DNA of 56,696 nt from positions 1 to 56,696 of the forward strand of contig OMYT01000021.1 of the NCBI GenBank assembly GCA_900315315.1, given 5' to 3'. The translations under genes were made by a program, and so were the position numbers. Origin of the DNA: an uncultured Eubacteriales bacterium. Lineage in GTDB: Bacteria > Bacillota > Clostridia > Christensenellales > Aristaeellaceae. The notes below the pieces were generated by a model. It did not search any database, was not told the DNA's origin, and worked only from the letters and a program-made list of their open reading frames with translations. This document shows, one piece after another, positions 15,335 through 23,728 of this stretch; within the stretch, counting starts at the first letter, position 1, and each line of letters begins with the position of its first letter.

Positions 15335-15784
15335 GTGTTCTACAACAGGATTCTGCTGATCGCGCTGATCGCCTGGGCCGCAGCGCAGACGGCGAAGGTG
15401 ATTATCTACTGGATCATTAACAAAAAGTTCGTCCTTGAACGGTTTTTCGGAGACGGCGGAATGCCGAGCAGCCATTCAGCAGTCGTAGCGGCGCTGGCAA
15501 CGGCGACCGGCCTGCAATGCGGATGGAATTCGTCGCTGTTTGCCATTGCCGCTATTCTCGCGATTATTGTGATGCATGACGCGACAGGAGTCCGACAGGA
15601 AACCGGAAAACAGGCCAAGGTCATCAACGACATCGTGAAAACCCTGGAGGCGAGAGGGCGGGGAGAACTGACCCCGGCCGAAACGCTGAAGGAGTTTGTG
15701 GGGCATACAGGCCCGCAGGTATTGGTCGGAGCACTCGGGGGAATTGCGGTGGCGGTTATTATGGATATGATATTACGAAAATAA
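15335..15784 (+). CDS. Divergent PAP2 family membrane protein (DUF212, YuiD-like)
   Basis: 149 residues with about four membrane segments and the family signature GDGGMPSSHSAVV near residue 38, plus MHDATGVRQETGKQA near 80. DUF212 resembles acid phosphatase/vanadium haloperoxidase enzymes, so a lipid-phosphate phosphatase role is likely but unproven. A GTG start at 15335 is chosen: it gives the typical N-terminus FYNRILLIALIAW and has GGGGAG six bases upstream. Confidence 0.88.
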   Translation: MFYNRILLIALIAWAAAQTAKVIIYWIINKKFVLERFFGDGGMPSSHSAVVAALATATGLQCGWNSSLFAIAAILAIIVMHDATGVRQETGKQAKVINDIVKTLEARGRGELTPAETLKEFVGHTGPQVLVGALGGIAVAVIMDMILRK

Positions 15785-15801
15785 GCAGACGCTTTTCCGG
15801 C

Positions 15802-15829
15802 TTGCGCCGACTGGTATTCATGATATAAT
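15802..15829 (+). promoter_or_regulatory. Promoter of def
   Basis: TTGCGC (15802-15807), a 16-base spacer and TATAAT (15824-15829) preceded by TGA, an extended -10. Confidence 0.55.
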
Positions 15830-15860
15830 AAGGGAAAACTTTGGGGAGGTCAGAAGTCAG

Positions 15861-16271
15861 ATGGTCCGGGAGATCGTTCATGACCCGGTGTTTTTGAGCC
15901 AGAAATGCACCGAAGCAACTGCGGAGGATATTCCGATTGCCCAGGACCTGATCGACACCCTGAAGGCGAATATGGACCGCTGTGTCGGAATGGCTGCCAA
16001 CATGATCGGAAAACGCAAGCGGATCATTGCCGTGGCGAAGGGACCGATGATCATAGCGATGCTGAATCCGGAGATTATCGGGATATTTGAAGAATACGAA
16101 GCAGAGGAAGGCTGCCTGTCCCTGGAAGGGATCAGGAAGGTAAAACGCTATCGGAGCATCCGCCTGAAGTGGACCGACGTGCAGATGAAGGAGCATATCG
16201 GGATTCTGGACGGGTTCCAAGCGCAGATTGTGCAGCATGAGGTGGATCATTGTAACGGGATACTGGTTTGA
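15861..16271 (+). CDS. def: Peptide deformylase (short form)
   Basis: Removes the N-formyl group from new proteins. 136 residues with motif II EGCLSL and motif III QHEVDH, giving the Cys and two His metal ligands and the catalytic Glu. Motif I, usually GxGxAAxQ, reads CVGMAANMIG: Met replaces the conserved Gln that stabilises the transition state. Similar AANMIG-type short deformylases occur in Clostridia, so it may be a second, specialised copy. RBS GGGGAGGT, start 15861. The last seven sense codons and the stop lie inside a terminator-like hairpin. Confidence 0.85.
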   Translation: MVREIVHDPVFLSQKCTEATAEDIPIAQDLIDTLKANMDRCVGMAANMIGKRKRIIAVAKGPMIIAMLNPEIIGIFEEYEAEEGCLSLEGIRKVKRYRSIRLKWTDVQMKEHIGILDGFQAQIVQHEVDHCNGILV

Positions 16272-16287
16272 TCAGTATCCCGTTACA
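16251..16287. terminator. Hairpin overlapping the end of def
   Basis: Perfect 15-bp arms 16251-16265 and 16273-16287. The loop 16266-16272 contains the def stop codon TGA (16269-16271). The following T-run is weak. It lies between convergent def (+) and the helicase gene (-, stop at 16297) and can act on both. Confidence 0.65.
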
Positions 16288-16296
16288 ATTCAATTA

Positions 16297-17706
16297 TTAC
16301 GGATGATGCTTCCGCCGGTTGACCCGGCGGACCGGACGGCCAGTGCCCGCGCTGCGGGGCCGGCTGCTTTGCTGTCCGGGTGAGGTGCTGCGTTTCGGCT
16401 GTGTGCGGGTTTGCTGTGGGCTGCGCGGCTGCGGACTGCGGGCCGGCTGTGAACGCGTTGGGGACGCAGCCGGGCTTGACCGCGGAGCGCGAACAGGAAC
16501 TGCTTCCCCGCTGCGTGTGAGTTTTGCGGGCCGTGGTTCACGGACCTTCGGAGGCGTGGGGGTGGTGATCTCCATGGGCCAGTCGCTCTGCTCTTCCCGC
16601 AGACGTTTGCCGATGAGCTTTTCCACCTGGTTGAGCTGTTTGACCTCATCGATGCAGCAGAACGAAATTGCTTTGCCCTCCCGGCCGGCACGGCCGGTGC
16701 GGCCGATGCGGTGGATATAGGCCTCAGGTTCCATGGGCATATCGTAATTGAAGACGTGGGAAAGGCCTGCCACGTCGATGCCGCGGGCGGCGATATCTGT
16801 TGCCACCAGCACCCGGCATTCACCGGATTTGAATCGATTGAGTGCTGTCTGGCGGGCGTTCTGGGACTTATCCCCGTGGATGCCGGCGGCCTCGATGCTC
16901 TTGCGCTTCAGGTCACGGACGATACGGTCCACGCCGTGCTTCGTGCGGGAAAAGACCAGGGCGCTTTCAACCTCCGGATCGGACAGCAGCTGCGCGAGCA
17001 GGTGCTTTTTATTGACCTTATCCACATAATAGAGACATTGGTCAATGGCTTCGACGGTGGAAGTGACAGGATCGACTTTGACGTTTTCCGGATCCACAAG
17101 CAGGTCGAGGGCCAGTTTTTCCACTTCCGGCGGCATGGTTGCGGAAAAGAGGAGGGTCTGGCGTTCGTCCGGCAGGCAGCGGACGATCTTTCGTACATCG
17201 TGGATGAAACCCATGTCAAGCATGCGGTCGGCTTCGTCCAGGACGAAGATCTCGACCCAGTCCAGACGCACGAGACCCTGACCCATCAGGTCCAGCAGGC
17301 GACCCGGGCAGGCGACGACAATGTCCGCGCCGCGGTGCAGGGCTTCCACCTGGCCGCCCTGGCCGACGCCGCCGAAGATGACGGCGGTTTCCAGACCGAG
17401 GCCTTTGCCGTAAAGCTGAAAGTTCTCATATGTCTGCATGGCGAGCTCCCGGGTCGGGGAGAGGATCAGGGAGCGAATAACTTTTGCGTTTACCCGGGGA
17501 GCATGTTCATGCAGCAGCTGCAGGATCGGCAGGGCGAAGGCAGCAGTCTTGCCGGTGCCTGTCTGGGCGCAGCCCAGGACATCCTTTCCCGAAAGGACCA
17601 AAGGGATCGTGGCAGATTGAATCGGGGTAGGCGTTTCGTACCCCGATTCATGAATGTTCTTTAAGATTGGCGGGATTAAACCAAGAGAATCAAAATTCAT
17701 ATTCAT
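16297..17706 (-). CDS. DEAD-box RNA helicase (RhlE/CshA type)
   Basis: 469 residues with motifs in order: Q motif (TPTPIQ), AQTGTGKT (I), PTRELA (Ia), DEAD in VLDEADRMLDMGF (II), SAT (III), ATDIAARGID (V) and HRIGRTGRAGR (VI). The last 85 residues are a basic, disordered Ser/Pro/Arg/Gln-rich tail ending NRRKHHP, typical of RhlE-like RNA-binding extensions. ATP-dependent RNA unwinding in ribosome assembly or mRNA decay is expected. Starts at 17706 or 17700 (MNMNFDS); neither has a good ribosome-binding site, and hairpin repeat copy 4 lies directly upstream. Confidence 0.93.
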   Translation of the reverse strand: MNMNFDSLGLIPPILKNIHESGYETPTPIQSATIPLVLSGKDVLGCAQTGTGKTAAFALPILQLLHEHAPRVNAKVIRSLILSPTRELAMQTYENFQLYGKGLGLETAVIFGGVGQGGQVEALHRGADIVVACPGRLLDLMGQGLVRLDWVEIFVLDEADRMLDMGFIHDVRKIVRCLPDERQTLLFSATMPPEVEKLALDLLVDPENVKVDPVTSTVEAIDQCLYYVDKVNKKHLLAQLLSDPEVESALVFSRTKHGVDRIVRDLKRKSIEAAGIHGDKSQNARQTALNRFKSGECRVLVATDIAARGIDVAGLSHVFNYDMPMEPEAYIHRIGRTGRAGREGKAISFCCIDEVKQLNQVEKLIGKRLREEQSDWPMEITTPTPPKVREPRPAKLTRSGEAVPVRAPRSSPAASPTRSQPARSPQPRSPQQTRTQPKRSTSPGQQSSRPRSAGTGRPVRRVNRRKHHP

Positions 17707-17713
17707 GAAATAA

Positions 17714-17747
17714 GGGGGCTTTCCGATCGCCCCCTTAACCCCTTCGG
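17714..17747 (+). repeat. GCTTTCC hairpin repeat, short form (copy 4)
   Basis: GGGGGC (17714-17719), TTTCCGATC loop, GCCCCC (17729-17734), TTAACCCCTTCGG tail. It lies between two minus-strand genes (ald and the helicase) yet reads on the + strand. Confidence 0.9.
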
Positions 17748-17764
17748 TGAAATCTTCTGCGAAA

Positions 17765-18880
17765 TTATTTGATTAATTCCAAAACATCAGTGTATTCGTA
17801 GTTGTGGGCCAGGGCGACGTTTTTGTTTGTCAGCATGCCGCCGTAGGTGTTGACGCCGGAACGGATGACTTCGCTCTTTTTGCAGGCTTCTTCGAGGCCG
17901 GCGGCAGCAATTTCCAGACCGTATCTGACGGTTGCATTGGTCAGGGCAATGGTGCTGGTGCGCGGCACGGCGCCGGGCATATTGCCGACACAGTAGTGAA
18001 CAACTCCACCCTCGGTATAGACCGGATCGTCATGGGTGGTGACATGGGAAGATTCGCCGCAGCCGCCCTGGTCGATGGCGACATCCACGAAGACGGCGCC
18101 GGGCTTCATTTCGGGCAGGTATTTTTTCTTGAAGAGCTTCGGGGTGGAACCGCCGGGAATCAGCACGGAGCCGATCACCAGGTCCGCGTCCTTCAGCACG
18201 CGCTCGACATTGGAGTCATTGGAGACAAGCGTCTGGATGTGGGCGCCGAACATGTTGTCCAGTTCTTCCAGACGCTTCAGACTGATATCCAGGATGGTGA
18301 CATTCGCACCCATGCCGACGGCGATCTTGCAGGCATTCATGCCGACGGTGCCGCCGCCGAGGATGACAACGTTCGCCTTCGGCGTTCCGGGGACACCGGC
18401 CAGCAGGATGCCTTCACCGCCGAACTTTTTCTCCAGATATTTGGCGCCTTCCTGGATGGAGAGACGGCCTGCGATCTGGCTCATCGGAGCGAGAAGGGGA
18501 AGGGAACGATCCTTCTGCTGCAGGGTTTCATACGCAACGGCGTGGACCTTGCCTTCGAGGAGGGCATCCATCTGCTGTTTGTCGGCGGCGAGATGCAGAT
18601 AGGTGTAAAGGATCAGACCCGGGCGGAACAGCGGATACTCGCTCTCCAGCGGCTCTTTGACCTTGACCATCATGTCCACCAGATGCCATACGTCCGCGGC
18701 GTTATCGATCAGGGAGGCACCGGCGGCCATATACTCGTTGTCGCTGAAGCCGGAACCGATGCCGGCGCCCATTTCGATGTAAACATGGTGGCCCGCAGCA
18801 ACATAGGCCCTCACGTTATCCGGGGTAAGGCCTACGCGGTATTCGTTGTTTTTGATTTCCTTTACGCAACCGATCTTCAT
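17765..18880 (-). CDS. ald: Alanine dehydrogenase
   Basis: NAD-dependent, reversible deamination of L-alanine to pyruvate and ammonia. 371 residues, full length. Motifs include KEIKNNEYRVGLTP at the start, AGVPGTPKANVVILGGGTVG (pyruvate site and Rossmann fold, near 160-180), DQGGCGESS and the C-terminal YGGMLTNKNVALAH. The family start MKIGCVKEIK is at 18880. It lies 23 bases after the NUDIX gene on the same strand, probably as one transcript. No glycine or other riboswitch leader is visible in the gap. Confidence 0.96.
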   Translation of the reverse strand: MKIGCVKEIKNNEYRVGLTPDNVRAYVAAGHHVYIEMGAGIGSGFSDNEYMAAGASLIDNAADVWHLVDMMVKVKEPLESEYPLFRPGLILYTYLHLAADKQQMDALLEGKVHAVAYETLQQKDRSLPLLAPMSQIAGRLSIQEGAKYLEKKFGGEGILLAGVPGTPKANVVILGGGTVGMNACKIAVGMGANVTILDISLKRLEELDNMFGAHIQTLVSNDSNVERVLKDADLVIGSVLIPGGSTPKLFKKKYLPEMKPGAVFVDVAIDQGGCGESSHVTTHDDPVYTEGGVVHYCVGNMPGAVPRTSTIALTNATVRYGLEIAAAGLEEACKKSEVIRSGVNTYGGMLTNKNVALAHNYEYTDVLELIK

Positions 18881-18903
18881 TTTTCCAGTTCCTTTCTTTA
18901 TTC

Positions 18904-19470
18904 TTAAATTTCCAGGATTCTTGCGGCTTTCAGGATGGCGACCTGGGTTTTAGCGTCGGAGATTTTGCCGTTCATGACGTCATTGACCAGGTCCCTCAAA
19001 GGGACGGTATAGACATTCAGGAACTCATCCGCATCCAGGTCCTGAGTTCCTTTATGCAGTCCGCGGGCGAGGTACATAGTGATGTACTCATCGGAATAGG
19101 CGGGGGCGGGATGGAAGTCACCGATATTCGTCCATTCATCGGCAGAGTAGCCGGTTTCCTCACGCAGCTCGCGCTGAATCGCGGAGAGCCGGTCTTCATC
19201 GGGAGCCTCCAGCTTGCCGGCGGGGATCTCGAGGATCACACGGTCGAGGGGATAGCGGTATTGCCGCTCGACGATGACTTCGTTGTTTTCGGTGACGGGG
19301 ATGACACAAACCGCACCGATATGACGGATGACTTCCCGGACGGATGTATGCCCGTTGGGGAGTTCAACAGCGTCGCGGATGACATGGAGGATGACGCCGT
19401 CGAAGATCTCTTCGGAAGAGATCTTCTTTTCAGAGAGCGTTTTCAGTTCCTGCTCATGATTGAATTCCAT
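18904..19470 (-). CDS. NUDIX hydrolase, ADP-ribose pyrophosphatase type
   Basis: 188 residues with a NUDIX box from GKLEAPDEDRLSAIQREL to REETGY, keeping REL-REE-TG, and the upstream IPAGKLE typical of NudF/ADP-ribose pyrophosphatases. It should hydrolyse ADP-ribose to AMP and ribose 5-phosphate, a clean-up of NAD breakdown products. ATG at 19470. Two hairpin repeats lie upstream, in the gap after alaS. Confidence 0.87.
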   Translation of the reverse strand: MEFNHEQELKTLSEKKISSEEIFDGVILHVIRDAVELPNGHTSVREVIRHIGAVCVIPVTENNEVIVERQYRYPLDRVILEIPAGKLEAPDEDRLSAIQRELREETGYSADEWTNIGDFHPAPAYSDEYITMYLARGLHKGTQDLDADEFLNVYTVPLRDLVNDVMNGKISDAKTQVAILKAARILEI

Positions 19471-19486
19471 AAATGCTCCTGACTAA

Positions 19487-19521
19487 GGGGACTTTCCGAT
19501 CGCCCCCTTAAACCCCTTCGG
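19487..19521 (+). repeat. GCTTTCC hairpin repeat, short form (copy 5)
   Basis: GGGGACTTTCC variant; GATCGCCCCC follows and the TTAAACCCCTTCGG tail ends at 19521. It precedes copy 6 in the 205-base gap between alaS and the NUDIX gene; both are followed by a similar TTTCGGGTGTA. Confidence 0.85.
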
Positions 19522-19545
19522 CTTTCGGGTGTAATGAGGATGATT

Positions 19546-19637
19546 GGGGGCTTTCCTGCCCGGGACTGCTGCCCGTTCTTCGCTGAGAAAGAGCCACTGG
19601 CTCTTTCTCCGGGCGCTCAGACCCCCTGGACCTTCGG
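19546..19637 (+). repeat. GCTTTCC hairpin repeat, long form (copy 6)
   Basis: Best-preserved long copy, with three nested stems: outer GGGGG (19546-19550) with CCCCC (19622-19626); middle GCCCG (19571-19575) with CGGGC (19610-19614); inner AGAAAGAGCC (19586-19595) with GGCTCTTTCT (19599-19608) around ACT. A TGGACCTTCGG tail follows. Confidence 0.9.
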
Positions 19638-19675
19638 CCTTTCGGGTGTATTAGGGTGTAATAAGGGAAATTGAA

Positions 19676-21511
19676 TCAGCTTTTCGGCGCGATGGTTGCC
19701 TTGATGCGTCTTACGCCGGCGGAGGAGGATTCTTCCTTGCGGATTTTGAAGGAACCCAGGTCTCCGGTATTGCTTGCGTGGGGGCCGCCGCAGATTTCGA
19801 AGGAATAGTCACCCATCTTGTAGGTGCGAACGGTCTCGCCGTACTTGCTTTCGAACAGGCCGATGGCGCCCTTTTCCTTGGCTTCGGGGACGGTCATCTC
19901 TTCCATGACAACGGGTACCTTTGCGTCAATGGCGACGTTCACGAGGCGTTCGACTTCCGCGATTTCCTCGGGCGTCATTTTCCGGCCGAAGGAGAAGTCG
20001 AAGCGCAGACGCTCGGTGGTGATGTTGGAACCCTTCTGGGCAACCTCATCCCCCAGGACTTTCCGCAGGGCGGCGTGGAGCAGGTGGGTGGCAGTGTGCA
20101 GTTTGGCAGTTTCTTCATTCTGCTCCGCCAGACCGCCTTTGAAGGTGCCTTCCTGCTTACTGATTGCCTGATGCTCCTTAAAGGCTTCGGCGAAGCCGTT
20201 CGCGTCCACGGTCAGACCTTCTTCGGCCGCCAGTTCCTCCGTCAGCTCCAGCGGGAAGCCGTAGGTATCGTAAAGGCGGAAAGCCTGTTTGCCGCTGATT
20301 TCGGTTTCGGGCTTCCAGGAGGGATCCTTCTGGGCCATGAACTCATTCTTGCGGCGGATGCCGGTAATGCACTTATTGAATTCTTTCATGCCGGTCACGA
20401 GGGTTGCCTCGAAACGGGCGGCTTCCTTCATGATCTCGTCGAGGATGTAATCCTTCTTCTCCACGAGGAGCGGATAGGCTTCGTCGTAGATCTGCTCGAT
20501 GAAAATCCGGCTGACGTCGGCCAGGACGGAGGATTCCAGACCCAGCTTTCTGGTGTAGCGCATGGCACGGCGGAGCAGACGGCGCAGGATGTAGCCGGCG
20601 CCTACGTTGGAGGGCAGGATGCCGTTGACGTCACCGATGAGCATGGTGGAGGTGCGGATATGGTCCGCGACAATGCGCATTGCTTTCTGAGCATCGGCAT
20701 CTTCGTCATATTTAAACCCGGATTTCTCCTCCAGGTACTGAATGACGGGGAGGAAAAGGTCGGTCTTGTACCCGTCGGTCAGGCCGTTCAGGAAGGCAAG
20801 CATGCGGTCCAGACCGAAGCCGGTATCCACGTTCTTGTTGGCCAGGGGAGCATAGCCGTCGGCATTTTTAACGTACTGCATATAGACGTCGTTGCCGATT
20901 TCAACGTACCGTCCGCAGCCGCAGGCGGGGCCGCAGTTCGGGCCGCAGGCCTTGTTATGACGGGGATAGAACCATTCGTTGTCCGGGCCGCAGGGGGTGC
21001 CGGTGGTGCCTTCCAGCTCCCACCAGTTGTCGGACTTGGGCAGGTAGAAGATATGCTCGGGTTTGATGCCGACAGCCTTGAGCAGGTCCGCGGTTTCATC
21101 ATCCCGGGGTGCGGCGTCATTGCCCTCGAACACGGTGGAGCAGATCTCACTGCCGTCCAGGCCGAAAACCTTGGTCAGCAGGTCATAGCTCCACTGGGTC
21201 TTTTCTTTCTTGAAATAATCGCCCAGGGACCAGTTGCCCATCATCTCGAAGAAAGTGAAATGGGTCGGGTCGCCGACGCTTTCGATGTCCACGGTACGGA
21301 CGCAGCCCTGTACGTTGCACAGGCGCTTTTTTCCGGAAGGATGATCCTTGCCCAGAAGGTAGGGCATCAGGGGCTGCATGCCGGCGACATTGAACATGAC
21401 GCCGGTAGAGCCGTCGCCGATCAGCGAGACGGCACCGATATTGACATGACCACGCTCTTCATAGAAGCGGATCCAGGCGTTCCGAAGTTCCTTGGAGGTG
21501 ATTCCTTTCAT
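19676..21511 (-). CDS. alaS: Alanyl-tRNA synthetase, short form lacking the C-terminal (DHHA1/C-Ala) domain
   Basis: 611 residues against about 870 for the usual enzyme. The class II catalytic core is present (NVAGMQPLMPYLLG, RCVRT-like CVRTVD, FFEMMGNWSLGDYFK, NVDTGFGLDRM), then the tRNA-recognition region (LPSNVGAGYILRRLLRRAMRY). The editing domain has HTATHLLHAALRKVLG and CGGPHASNTGDLG, so the zinc ligands HxxxH and CxxxH are kept. It stops at GVRRIKATIAPKS, just where the C-terminal domain normally starts. ATG at 21511 follows AAAGGAG. No T-box is seen in the roughly 50-base leader. It may be a second, specialised synthetase or editing enzyme. Confidence 0.85.
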   Translation of the reverse strand: MKGITSKELRNAWIRFYEERGHVNIGAVSLIGDGSTGVMFNVAGMQPLMPYLLGKDHPSGKKRLCNVQGCVRTVDIESVGDPTHFTFFEMMGNWSLGDYFKKEKTQWSYDLLTKVFGLDGSEICSTVFEGNDAAPRDDETADLLKAVGIKPEHIFYLPKSDNWWELEGTTGTPCGPDNEWFYPRHNKACGPNCGPACGCGRYVEIGNDVYMQYVKNADGYAPLANKNVDTGFGLDRMLAFLNGLTDGYKTDLFLPVIQYLEEKSGFKYDEDADAQKAMRIVADHIRTSTMLIGDVNGILPSNVGAGYILRRLLRRAMRYTRKLGLESSVLADVSRIFIEQIYDEAYPLLVEKKDYILDEIMKEAARFEATLVTGMKEFNKCITGIRRKNEFMAQKDPSWKPETEISGKQAFRLYDTYGFPLELTEELAAEEGLTVDANGFAEAFKEHQAISKQEGTFKGGLAEQNEETAKLHTATHLLHAALRKVLGDEVAQKGSNITTERLRFDFSFGRKMTPEEIAEVERLVNVAIDAKVPVVMEEMTVPEAKEKGAIGLFESKYGETVRTYKMGDYSFEICGGPHASNTGDLGSFKIRKEESSSAGVRRIKATIAPKS

Positions 21512-21566
21512 GGTTAGACTCCTTTCAGGGGAGGGGGATCGCTCCCGTGTGTGCGTTAACTTCGAT

Positions 21567-21595
21567 ATTATATCAAAGGGGGAAAGGCTTTGCAA
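21567..21595 (-). promoter_or_regulatory. Promoter of the short alaS
   Basis: Minus strand TTGCAA (21595-21590), 17-base spacer, TATAAT (21572-21567) with TGA before it, an extended -10. Confidence 0.7.
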
Positions 21596-21640
21596 GGACG
21601 GATTGTCTGGATTTCCTGTGTTCTTTCGGGACGGAGGGCG

Positions 21641-21668
21641 TTGACTTTCGCGGAATGAGGTTCATAAT
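21641..21668 (+). promoter_or_regulatory. Probable promoter of the aconitase gene
   Basis: TTGACT (21641-21646), a 16-base spacer and CATAAT (21663-21668). It lies back to back with the alaS promoter. Confidence 0.45.
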
Positions 21669-21727
21669 TGTATACAGAATACAGAGCGGTAATTTTATGA
21701 GACCGCCATTTTTTTCGGAGGCAGAAC

Positions 21728-23656
21728 ATGAACCTTACACAGAAGATTCTGAACGCACACCTGGTCAGCGGGATTCCGAAGGCCGGCGAAGAGGTATCTA
21801 TCCGGATCGACCAGACCCTGACACAGGACTCCACCGGCACGATGGCCTACCTGCAGTTCGAGGCGATGGGCATCGGCCGTGTGCGGACAATGAAGAGCGT
21901 TGCCTATATCGATCACAACACCCTGCAGACGGGATTTGAAAACGCGGATGATCACCAGTATATTCAGAGCGTGACAAAGAAGCACGGGATTTTCTGCTCC
22001 AAACCGGGAAACGGTATCTGCCATCAGGTGCAGCTGGAGCGCTTCGGCGTGCCGGGATTGACGCTGCTGGGCAGCGACAGCCATACGCCCACCGGAGGCG
22101 GGATCGGCATGCTGGCCATCGGGGCCGGCGGCCTGGATGTGGCTGTGGCTATGGGCGGCGGCGCTTATTACCTGACCTACCCGAAGGTTGTCGGGATCCG
22201 GCTGAGCGGGAAACTTCCGTACGGCGTGGCTGCAAAGGACATTATTCTTGAAGTGCTGCGGCGGCTGAGCGTCAAGGGCGGCGTCGGCAAGGTCATGGAA
22301 TACATCGGCGAGGGCGTAAAAACGCTGACCGTACCGGAGCGGGCGACGATTGCGAACATGGGTGCGGAGCTCGGTGCGACCACCAGCGTCTTTCCCAGCG
22401 ACGAGGTGACCCGTGCTTTCCTGAAAGCCCAGGGCCGGGAAGAAGACTTTACCGAGCTGAGCGCGGACGCGGACGCAGCATATGATGAAATCGTGGATAT
22501 CGACCTGGATACTCTGGAGCCGCTGGTGGCCCGGCCTCATATGCCCGATAACGTGGATACAGTCAAAAATGTCGGCCCGATCAAGGTTGACCAGGTGTTT
22601 ATCGGCAGCTGCACAAACTCCAGCTATCAGGATATGATGCGGGTCGCGCGGATCCTGAAGGGGAAGACCGTGCATCCGGATGTGAGCCTGGTCATCGGGC
22701 CTGGATCGAAGCAGGTCCTGACGATGCTTGCCCGCAACGGTGCGCTGGCTGACATGCTCGGCGCCGGCGCCCGGATTCTCGAGAGCGCGTGCGGCCCCTG
22801 TATCGGCATGGGGCAGAGCCCGAAGACGAATGCAGTCTCCGTACGCACGAACAACCGGAACTTCTATGCACGCAGCGGGACGGCCTCCGCGGGCATCTAT
22901 CTGACCAGCTGCGAGACGGCGGCCGTGACGGCACTGACGGGTGTGCTGACGGATCCCCGGACGCTGGACATTGACCTGACGGTGGAACAGCCGGCGCAGT
23001 TTGAGGTGAACGATAATCTGGTGATCCCGCCGGCGGCGGAGGGAGAGGAAGATACGGTCGAGGTCGTTCGCGGCCCGAATATTAAGCCTTTCCCGCTAGG
23101 CCACGAACTCGAGGATTCCGTCAGCGGCAAGGTTCTGCTGAAGATGGAGGATAACATCACGACGGACCATATCATGCCCAGCAATGCAAAACTGCTGCCA
23201 TACCGCAGCAATATTCCGCATCTTGCGGATTTCTGCCTGACACCGGTGGATGAGAGCTTCCCTGCCCGCGCAAAGGCGGAGAAAGGCGGTATCCTTGTCG
23301 CCGGGGCAAATTACGGCCAGGGGTCCAGCCGGGAGCACGCGGCGCTCGTACCCCTGTACCTCGGGATTCGTGCGGTGGCGGCGAAGAGCTTTGCCCGCAT
23401 TCACCAGGCGAACCTGATCAATAACGGGATCCTGCCGTTGACCTTCGTCAATGAGGCGGATTACGACAGGATCGATCAGATGGATGTGCTGAGTCTGCCG
23501 GGCGTGCGGGCAAAGATCGAGGCCCAGGAAGAGATCCTGACGCTTCAAAACGAGACGAAGAACGAGACCTATGAGGTGAAGCTGCCGCTGACTGAAAGAC
23601 AGCGCGGGATGATCCTGGCGGGCGGACTGATCAATTTCATCCGCACCAAGGGATAA
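21728..23656 (+). CDS. Aconitate hydratase
   Basis: Isomerises citrate and isocitrate through cis-aconitate. 642 residues, the size of the compact Aquifex-type aconitase. The [4Fe-4S] Cys ligands are in GSCTNSS and CGPCIGMGQS; substrate and swivel-domain motifs include LLGSDSHTPTGGGIGMLAIG, DNITTDHIMPS and ANYGQGSSREHAA. These signatures are shared with isopropylmalate and homoaconitate hydratases, but a single fused polypeptide of this length supports aconitase. No citrate synthase or isocitrate dehydrogenase is in the window. Confidence 0.9.
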   Translation: MNLTQKILNAHLVSGIPKAGEEVSIRIDQTLTQDSTGTMAYLQFEAMGIGRVRTMKSVAYIDHNTLQTGFENADDHQYIQSVTKKHGIFCSKPGNGICHQVQLERFGVPGLTLLGSDSHTPTGGGIGMLAIGAGGLDVAVAMGGGAYYLTYPKVVGIRLSGKLPYGVAAKDIILEVLRRLSVKGGVGKVMEYIGEGVKTLTVPERATIANMGAELGATTSVFPSDEVTRAFLKAQGREEDFTELSADADAAYDEIVDIDLDTLEPLVARPHMPDNVDTVKNVGPIKVDQVFIGSCTNSSYQDMMRVARILKGKTVHPDVSLVIGPGSKQVLTMLARNGALADMLGAGARILESACGPCIGMGQSPKTNAVSVRTNNRNFYARSGTASAGIYLTSCETAAVTALTGVLTDPRTLDIDLTVEQPAQFEVNDNLVIPPAAEGEEDTVEVVRGPNIKPFPLGHELEDSVSGKVLLKMEDNITTDHIMPSNAKLLPYRSNIPHLADFCLTPVDESFPARAKAEKGGILVAGANYGQGSSREHAALVPLYLGIRAVAAKSFARIHQANLINNGILPLTFVNEADYDRIDQMDVLSLPGVRAKIEAQEEILTLQNETKNETYEVKLPLTERQRGMILAGGLINFIRTKG

Positions 23657-23669
23657 GTAGTATATTTGT

Positions 23670-23698
23670 TTGCATATCACCACAAAATCTTGTATAAT
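23670..23698 (+). promoter_or_regulatory. Promoter of the membrane protein gene at 23729
   Basis: TTGCAT (23670-23675), 17-base spacer, perfect TATAAT (23693-23698). It begins 13 bases after the aconitase stop. Confidence 0.65.
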
Positions 23699-23728
23699 AG
23701 TCCGGATTAAGATGGTGGAGGCATGGAA

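Noticed and set aside
21512-21566. T-box leader before alaS
   Set aside because: The leader is only about 50 bases and lacks the T-box sequence and a terminator.
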